DNA of 36,439 nt from Trueperaceae bacterium (GTDB lineage: Bacteria > Deinococcota > Deinococci > Deinococcales > Trueperaceae). The translations under genes and the position numbers were made by a program. This document shows, piece after piece, positions 31,708 through 36,439 of this stretch. The stretch is from contig CP070651.1 of NCBI GenBank assembly GCA_020354625.1, positions 1,912,278 through 1,948,716 on the forward strand. The letters run 5' to 3'. The notes beneath the pieces are model-generated. The model saw nothing but the letters and a program-made list of their open reading frames with translations. It was not told the DNA's origin and made no database searches. Every line of letters begins with the position of its first letter. Position 1 is the stretch's first letter.

Positions 31708-32544
31708 ATGAAAGTATTTATCGTAGCCGATATGGAGGGTGTGAGCGGCGTGGTTCATCCCGAGCATACCGGCTGGAGTGGAAAGCGCCACCACGAGGCG
31801 CGCACGTGGATGACGCAAGATATCAACGCCGCCGTGGACGGTGCGGTTGCCGCGGGAGCGACCGAGGTGCTGGTTTGCGATGGGCACAGTAACGGCCGCA
31901 ACGTGATCCTGGATATACTCCATCCAGAAGCCAACTTGATGTGGGGCCGGCAGAACCGGCAGCTGGGTCAGATGGAAGGCTTGGATGAGAGCTTCCAAGC
32001 CGTGATGATGGTAGGGTTCCACGCTCGAGCCGGGACATTGGGTGTCTTGAACCACACCATCAATAGCGGTGTGATCACGGAGATCCGTATGAACGGCGAC
32101 CCCGTCGGTGAGATCGATCTCAACGCTGCGTTGGCCGGCGAGTTCGGCGTCCCGACCGTCATGGTCTCTGGTGACGCCACCGCGGTCGGTCAAGCGAAGG
32201 CCCGCCTACCCCACATCGAAACGGTCACGACCATGGAAGCCGTCGGTACCTATTCGGCAAAGATTCTCGCCCCCGCCAAAGCTCACGCCTTGATACGCGA
32301 AGCCGCGGTGAGAGCGCTTGGGCGCCTCCAAGAGATGAAGCTCTGGCAGGTCACGGCACCAGTCACGCTCGAGCTGACCTTCAAAGAGAGCGCCATGGCG
32401 GATGCGGCGGCGATGATCCCGTGTGTGGAGCGCATCGACGCCATGACGTGCGCCTATAAAGACGCGAGTTTGAAAGCGGCGCTCCGCTGTTGTCTGGCCA
32501 TGATCACGCTCGCCACCACCGAACGCTGGGAATCGACTGTGTAG
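31708..32544 (+). CDS. dppA: D-aminopeptidase DppA-like, M55 family
   Basis: A 278-residue zinc peptidase of the M55 family. The metal-binding start KVFIVADMEGVSGV, the VCDGHSNGRNV loop and the VGFHARAG and NHTINSG motifs match Bacillus subtilis DppA, a decameric enzyme that removes D-amino acids from short peptides. Length is normal (about 275). GGAAG precedes the ATG by eight bases. Its position directly after peptide-type permeases suggests that imported D-amino-acid peptides, for example from cell walls, are cut here. The gap after the permease is 104 bp without visible features. Confidence 0.92.
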   Translation: MKVFIVADMEGVSGVVHPEHTGWSGKRHHEARTWMTQDINAAVDGAVAAGATEVLVCDGHSNGRNVILDILHPEANLMWGRQNRQLGQMEGLDESFQAVMMVGFHARAGTLGVLNHTINSGVITEIRMNGDPVGEIDLNAALAGEFGVPTVMVSGDATAVGQAKARLPHIETVTTMEAVGTYSAKILAPAKAHALIREAAVRALGRLQEMKLWQVTAPVTLELTFKESAMADAAAMIPCVERIDAMTCAYKDASLKAALRCCLAMITLATTERWESTV

Positions 32545-32555
32545 CGTGTTGTCCT

Positions 32556-32569
32556 TTGATTGTGATCAA
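32556..32569. promoter_or_regulatory. FNR/CRP-family-like box
   Basis: TTGAT-TGTG-ATCAA is an exact match to the core FNR site TTGAT-N4-ATCAA. It is 12 bp after dppA and about 270 bp before the ATPase gene. A chance match is possible, and no regulator gene is nearby. Confidence 0.35.
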
Positions 32570-32642
32570 TATGAACCGCGTGTGTAGGGATCGAGCGAGT
32601 GCAGACCGAGAGTAGATAGGTCGAATCCCAACCTTTCGCAAC

Positions 32643-32674
32643 ACGCATCACTCATCACCCATGACCCATCACCT
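32643..32674. repeat. Short heptamer-repeat element
   Basis: Inverted heptamers (cgcatcactcatcaccca and on) follow the core end cctttcgcaac. The left core gtagataggtcgaatccc is similar to the gtagacgggtccaaccgc core of the 85-bp units. The rest of the gap 32545-32840 has the FNR-like box and the palindrome listed separately. Confidence 0.75.
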
Positions 32675-32706
32675 TTTTGGTAAGTGGACCCCCTAAACCG
32701 TCTTTC

Positions 32707-32733
32707 GGTGATCTTGGCACTGCCAAGATCACC
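32707..32733. promoter_or_regulatory. 27-bp perfect palindrome upstream of the ATPase gene
   Basis: GGTGATCTTGGCA (32707-32719) and TGCCAAGATCACC (32721-32733) flank a single C. It has the size and symmetry of a dimeric regulator site and lies about 110 bp before the ATPase start. No T tract follows. Confidence 0.75.
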
Positions 32734-32840
32734 CGAGCAGAGCGAGGTTAAGCAAATGCGTTCAGTTTACGTGACAAGTGCACTGAAAGCCGGTTTAAAG
32801 GTAGGGGTTGGCAGCTAAGGTAGGGTCAGGATTTGAGGGT

Positions 32841-33638
32841 ATGATCGGCCCTGAGATGACCACCAAGATCGTCGCCAGGAGGGCCAACAAGATTTTTCCC
32901 TCGGTGGCCGGTCCGGTCACGGCCATCCGTGACTTCGACCTCGAGGTCGCCGAGGGGGAGTTCGTCTGCATCGTGGGTCCTTCGGGGTGTGGTAAATCCA
33001 CGTTTTTGCGCATCCTTGCCGAGCTCGAGACGCTGACTTCGGGCGAGGTTCGCATCCTGCCGGGTGCCGACCCGAGCAAACCGCTCAACAACGTGGTGTT
33101 CCAGGAGTACGCCATCTTCCCGTGGAAGACCGTGATCGACAACGTAGCCTTCGGCTTGCAGATGCGCGGGGCGTCGAAAAAGGAACGCTACGCTACGGCT
33201 GACGAGTGGCTGGGCCGGGTCGGGCTCCGGAAGTTCGCTCACTACTACCCCTCACAGCTTTCGGGGGGGATGAAACAGCGCGTCTCGATCGCCCGGGCGC
33301 TCGCCAACGACCCCGAGGTGTTGCTGATGGATGAGCCGCTCGGGGCGCTCGATGCTCAGACGCGCGCGGTGCTGCAAGAGGAGCTCTTGCGGATTTGGGA
33401 GGCGAGCCGCAAGACGGTGGTGTATATCACCCACAGCATCGAAGAGGCGGTGCTTCTCGGTGACCGGGTGGTGATCATGACGGCGCACCCGGGAACCAAC
33501 AAGGCGGCCTTCGAGGTAGACCTCCCCCGGCCGCGGACGATCAAGACCAGCAGCACGGCAGCGTTTGCGGAGCTCTCAGGTGCCATCTGGGAGGCGTTGC
33601 AAGACGAAGTTCGGCGGGCGATGGCTTCGCAGCTATGA
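32841..33638 (+). CDS. ABC transporter ATPase, TauB/SsuB/NrtD type
   Basis: A 265-residue ATPase that powers import. Walker A is GPSGCGKST, the Q loop is FQEYAIFPWKT, the signature is LSGGMKQRVSIARA, Walker B is VLLMDEPLGALD and the switch His is in YITHSIEEA. The EYAIFPWKTV sequence after the Q is typical of nitrate/sulfonate/taurine importers. It is therefore the likely partner of the binding protein at 25183 and of the permease at 33817. Start choice is uncertain: ATG at 32841 or 32856, neither with a strong ribosome-binding site. A repeat element of about 70 bp separates it from the permease gene. Confidence 0.92.
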   Translation: MIGPEMTTKIVARRANKIFPSVAGPVTAIRDFDLEVAEGEFVCIVGPSGCGKSTFLRILAELETLTSGEVRILPGADPSKPLNNVVFQEYAIFPWKTVIDNVAFGLQMRGASKKERYATADEWLGRVGLRKFAHYYPSQLSGGMKQRVSIARALANDPEVLLMDEPLGALDAQTRAVLQEELLRIWEASRKTVVYITHSIEEAVLLGDRVVIMTAHPGTNKAAFEVDLPRPRTIKTSSTAAFAELSGAIWEALQDEVRRAMASQL

Positions 33639-33689
33639 AGCGGCGGTTCAAAAACCAGGGTGCAAAATATCTATTCCGATAAGATCGAC

Positions 33690-33765
33690 AGGGTGATGAG
33701 TAAACAGTCATGAGAGATGAGCATCGTTACGGCAGGAAGGTAATGCGAGATGGGGAATGGGTGTG
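33690..33765. repeat. Heptamer-repeat element inside the ABC operon
   Basis: Degenerate forward heptamers (gggtgatgagtaaacagtca at 33691, then ggtaatgcgagatggggaat near 33740) lie between the ATPase and permease genes. No inverted block is seen here, so this copy appears partial. Confidence 0.6.
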
Positions 33766-33816
33766 TGCACGACCGGCGAGTCGGCTTAAGGAGGTCACCT
33801 TGAAAGACGCCCCGTC

Positions 33817-34869
33817 ATGAAACGATCCGTGAGGGTGGAGGCATCAGGCCAGAGTGGAAGCGTGCAGGAGCTCTGGCTCCTCGTATTGGCGCTAATTGTG
33901 ATCGATGTGGCCGCGACGATCCTCGGTCTCTGGAAGGGTTTTTGGTGGGCGATCCTCTTTGTCGACTTCGTGTTGATCGTGATGCTGGCCGAAAGGCTCG
34001 AAGGGCGCATCGCCTTAAGGCACCAGGAGAGCTATAAGCGAGTACTGGCCTTGGGGTTCCCGTTGCTGCTCCTCGTCAGTTGGGAGCTGATCGTCGGGGC
34101 AGAGATCCTGAGCCCGCGCTGGTTTCCGCCGCCGAGCCGCATCGCTACGGCGTTGTGGGACCTGACGGTCACCTTCGATCGCTTCAACGAGACCAGCTTG
34201 CTCGGGCGGCCCTGGCTCATTCCCTCGCGCTTGTCTTCTGAAGGCTTGCCGGGCGTCTGGGCGCTCTTTCAGGAGAGCCACCTCTGGGCCACCTTGAGCC
34301 GGGTGCTCATGGGGTTCTTCTTGGGTGCGCTACCAGGAGTTTTGCTGGGAATGGTGATGGGCTTGAACCGGACGGTCAGGATGATGCTCGATGCCACCAT
34401 GTCCGCGGTCTACGTGCTGCCGAAGATCGCCATCTTTCCCATCCTCATGCTCATCTTCCCCAACCCTTTCGGTGAAGGTCCCAAGGTGACGGTGGTAGCC
34501 ATCTCCGCGTTCTTCCTGGTCGCTATCAGCACCATGGCGGGCGTGCGCGGGATCGATCCCGTCTATCTGCAAGCGGGTAGGAACTACGGGGCCAATCGCC
34601 TGCAAATGTTTCGTCACGTCATCCTTCCCGGGGCCTTGCCGATCATCTTTTCCGGCCTGAGGCTCGCTCTCGGTACCGCGCTGATCGTCATTGTAGCCGT
34701 CGAGTTCGTACGGGCTCAGACCGGGGTCGGCTTTCTCGTGTTCTACCACTGGCAGATCCTGGTCACCGAGAAGATGTACGCCGGTCTCTTTGTGGTGATG
34801 CTCTTGGGGGTGCTCTTGACCTACGCCTTGCAGTTGATCGAGCGGCGTGTGATGCCGTGGAGCGAGTAA
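33817..34869 (+). CDS. ABC transporter permease, TauC/SsuC/NrtB type
   Basis: A 350-residue membrane permease. Two N-terminal helices not usual in SsuC (about residues 20-62) precede the family part, which begins with LLLVSWELIVGAEILSPRWFPPPS read in parts. The coupling loop is the EAA-type AGRNYGANRLQMFRHVILPG. It probably forms the channel for the binding protein at 25183 with the ATPase upstream. AAGGAGGT (33788-33795) is too far (21 bases) to serve the ATG directly. It suits a seven-codon TTG frame (33800-33820) whose TGA overlaps the ATG, suggesting coupled initiation. A segment of this gene (34234-34303) has a degenerate copy at 16240. Confidence 0.91.
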   Translation: MKRSVRVEASGQSGSVQELWLLVLALIVIDVAATILGLWKGFWWAILFVDFVLIVMLAERLEGRIALRHQESYKRVLALGFPLLLLVSWELIVGAEILSPRWFPPPSRIATALWDLTVTFDRFNETSLLGRPWLIPSRLSSEGLPGVWALFQESHLWATLSRVLMGFFLGALPGVLLGMVMGLNRTVRMMLDATMSAVYVLPKIAIFPILMLIFPNPFGEGPKVTVVAISAFFLVAISTMAGVRGIDPVYLQAGRNYGANRLQMFRHVILPGALPIIFSGLRLALGTALIVIVAVEFVRAQTGVGFLVFYHWQILVTEKMYAGLFVVMLLGVLLTYALQLIERRVMPWSE

Positions 34870-34923
34870 GGCTACGCCGTCAACGCTACAGATATTGATC
34901 TATCTGGGGTTTAGAGTGGATGT

Positions 34924-35484
34924 ATGCAACAGCTATCGCAAGCATCGAGTCTCGAGACCGCTACCCTCGGTGGAGGGTGTTTCTGGTGTCTCGAGGCGGT
35001 CTACGACGAACTCGATGGGGTTGTGGAGGTGGTCTCGGGCTACGCCGGTGGAACCGTGGCCAATCCCAGCTACCAGCAGGTCTGCAGCGGGCAGACGGGC
35101 CACGCCGAAGTTGTCAAGATCTCCTTCGACCCCGACAAGATCTCATACCGGGACGTCTTGGGGGTGTTTTTCAGCATCCACGACCCCACCACGCTCAACC
35201 GCCAGGGGGCAGACGTGGGAACTCAGTACCGCTCGGTGATCTTCTATCATAGCGACGAACAGCAAGAGGTTGCCGGGCGAGTGATCGAAGAGGTGACGGC
35301 CGCTGCCATCTGGCCCGATCCCCTGGTGACCGAGCTGACCCCCTTCGAGATCTTCTACCCGGCTGAGGACTATCATCAAAACTACTTTGCCGAAAACCCC
35401 GAGCAAGGGTACTGCCGCGTGGTCGTCGCGCCCAAGGTAGCGAAGTTTCGCAAGCAGTTCACCGACCGGCTCAAACGTGCTTGA
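34924..35484 (+). CDS. msrA: Peptide-methionine (S)-S-oxide reductase
   Basis: A 186-residue MsrA, which repairs the S-form of methionine sulfoxide in proteins. The catalytic cysteine lies in TLGGGCFWCLEAVY, followed by SGYAGGTVANPSYQQVCSG, GHAEVVKISFDP and the GTQYRSVIFYH strand, all in standard order. The resolving-cysteine region near the C terminus has GYCRVVV. Length is normal. The ATG at 34924 has TAGAGT six bases before it (34912-34917) and no ribosome-binding site, so the message is probably leaderless, as at glyA. This oxidative-stress gene stands alone, 54 bp after the ABC permease gene. Confidence 0.95.
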   Translation: MQQLSQASSLETATLGGGCFWCLEAVYDELDGVVEVVSGYAGGTVANPSYQQVCSGQTGHAEVVKISFDPDKISYRDVLGVFFSIHDPTTLNRQGADVGTQYRSVIFYHSDEQQEVAGRVIEEVTAAAIWPDPLVTELTPFEIFYPAEDYHQNYFAENPEQGYCRVVVAPKVAKFRKQFTDRLKRA

Positions 35485-35522
35485 ACGCGATCCCGGTCGG
35501 TCTTATCGACCCGAACCTAGTA

Positions 35523-35551
35523 AAGAGGCCGGGTGACATTCCCGGTCTCTT
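35523..35551. terminator. Hairpin between convergent msrA and secreted-protein genes
   Basis: AAGAGGCCGGG (35523-35533) and CCCGGTCTCTT (35541-35551) pair over 11 bp with one G-U and a seven-base loop. Short T and A stretches flank it. It may terminate from both sides. Nothing else is seen in 35485-35630. Confidence 0.6.
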
Positions 35552-35630
35552 CTTAGAGAAACTCGATTGTACCGATTTGCCTTGTTTGCGTCACCGCGCG
35601 ATGCTGATGGCACAACACACTATCGATGCC

Positions 35631-36164
35631 TCAGCTCGTGTGCAGGTAGGCGACGATATCTTCACCATGGCGTGTGAATACGGTCCTGAGCTGATAGACG
35701 CCATCGCCGAATACGCAGGCGATGAGGTTAGCGCCTGTGGTCTCTTCTACGAGTTCAAAGCCGTACATCTCGAAGGCGGCGAAGTAGGCTGCTGAGACGT
35801 CTCTGAGCCTCATATCGGGGTGGGTCACTTTGAAGCCCAGAACTTCGCTGCCCGAGTCGTACCACTCGATACCCCGCAGGTCTCTGAGGTCCGTTATGAC
35901 CGTTTCGTTGCCGTAGTCGTCTGTCTCGACGCGTTTGGGAACCACGATAGAGATGACGGGTAGAGCAGCTTCCATCTCCGCGTCACTGAATAGGACTTCA
36001 AAGGTTCCTTCTTTGAAAGCGAGTTGGAGGTAGGCTTCTTCGATCTCGGTATCGGTATAGTCGAAACCGGTATCATCGAAGGTGAAAAAGACCATGTTGT
36101 CGGCAAAGGCCAAGCCCATAACCGCGACCGCCAAGGCGAGGATCACGATGAGAAACCTTCTCAC
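35631..36164 (-). CDS. Secreted protein of unknown function
   Basis: A 177-residue protein with a clear signal peptide (RRFLIVILALAVAVMGLAFA, cut near AFA-DN). The mature domain is acidic, with DDTGFDYTDTEIEEAYLQLAF near its start, and predicted alpha/beta. I recognise no family. Two cysteines are absent and only one Cys is seen (near LIACVFGDG), so a disulfide is unlikely. The GTG start at 36164 is supported by AGGAG seven bases upstream. An open frame on the plus strand (35481-35795) overlaps its 3' part and is less convincing. The gene is convergent with msrA. Confidence 0.8.
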   Translation of the reverse strand: MRRFLIVILALAVAVMGLAFADNMVFFTFDDTGFDYTDTEIEEAYLQLAFKEGTFEVLFSDAEMEAALPVISIVVPKRVETDDYGNETVITDLRDLRGIEWYDSGSEVLGFKVTHPDMRLRDVSAAYFAAFEMYGFELVEETTGANLIACVFGDGVYQLRTVFTRHGEDIVAYLHTS

Positions 36165-36398
36165 GATCTGCTCCTTTCTTTACGATCTGCTGTCAGCGAG
36201 CCTCCTTGTGAGCAAGCAGGGTAGACAGCGCCGCTTCTTCCATGACTCCAGGAAGAATCCTTGTGTTACGGAAGACTCACCTCCTTTAAGAGATAAATAA
36301 GGTAAAGTATCAAAGGGTGTTGCGATCGAATCAGTTTCCTGGCTTCTGCAGACAGATTGGGTAGGGTAAAAGCGCCTTGGTTCCTTGTGGAGGGGTTT
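36165..36398. other. Divergent intergenic region at the right end
   Basis: I see no firm gene. It includes an AT-rich stretch (36290-36320, agataaataaggtaaagtat) that may hold promoters for either side. AAAGGAGGTGAG on the minus strand (about 36287-36276) is a perfect ribosome-binding-site match, but only very short frames follow it. Confidence 0.35.
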
Positions 36399-36439
36399 AT
36401 GGTGGTAAGTAACAGCCCAACTAGGGAGATGTTGTCATA
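36399..36439 (+). CDS. Start of a gene cut by the window end
   Basis: An ATG at 36399 opens a frame of 13 full codons (MVVSNSPTREMLS) that runs off the window. GGAGGGG at 36389-36395 is a good ribosome-binding site with short spacing. Too little is present to name a product. Confidence 0.5.
   Translation, partial: MVVSNSPTREMLS

Noticed and set aside
35481-35795. 104-codon plus-strand frame after msrA
   Set aside because: It overlaps a minus-strand gene with a signal peptide and a ribosome-binding site, and it contains a terminator-like hairpin.
36193-36243. 16-codon minus-strand frame
   Set aside because: Too short, with no properly spaced ribosome-binding site or neighbouring support.

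Overview
The window is GC-rich bacterial DNA and most likely comes from a member of the Deinococcota, possibly near Truepera. The reasons are a recognisable ddrA gene (a Rad52-like protein known from Deinococcus), a B-type (ba3-like) haem-copper oxidase operon with a Thermus-type small subunit, an EF-G-like second elongation factor resembling Thermus EF-G-2, and several genes whose -10 box lies only 6-7 nt before the start codon, as expected for the leaderless mRNAs common in Deinococcus. This placement is inference; no rRNA gene is present.

Layout. 1-351: four tandem 85-bp units. 387-3824: aldo/keto reductase and glyA, divergent, then a TIGR01777-type epimerase. 4091-7463: oxidase operon (small subunit, CuA subunit fused to cytochrome c, subunit I, and an overlapping four-helix membrane protein). 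7681-10048: SixA-like phosphatase, CYTH protein and a conserved membrane protein, all minus. 10535-12577: EF-G-like GTPase. 12748-13320: a strong promoter with a palindromic operator and a layered leader before an unrecognised 134-aa frame. 13682-14538: ddrA with a small Cys-rich zinc-ribbon gene coupled to it. 14753-16110: TlpA-like thioredoxin and a CcdA whose helix order is circularly permuted. 16202-17235: a 36-bp palindrome, an 83%-identical scrap of an ABC permease gene and a 5'-truncated DegT-type aminotransferase pseudogene.

17248-25061 looks like a sugar-acid catabolic locus. Minus genes are a zinc alcohol dehydrogenase, an SDR, an FAH-family enzyme, an NAD epimerase/dehydratase and an MFS exporter-like permease; plus genes are a fructuronate-reductase-like SDR and an FGGY gluconokinase-like kinase. 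25183-34869 is a transport and amide-hydrolysis region: NMT1/TauA-type binding protein, hydantoinase B, dipeptide-type binding protein with two permeases, D-aminopeptidase DppA, then the ATPase and permease that probably serve the first binding protein. The dipeptide system has no ATPase genes here. The window closes with msrA, a secreted protein of unknown function and the first 13 codons of another gene.

Intergenic gaps carry a dispersed repeat family built from the heptamer NGTRATG, often as inverted blocks around a core of roughly 50-110 bp, plus several long perfect palindromes without T tracts. The most interesting observations are the permuted CcdA, the operator/leader region at 12748-13320, the ddrA-linked zinc-ribbon gene, the heptamer repeat family and the recombination scar at 16240-16317.
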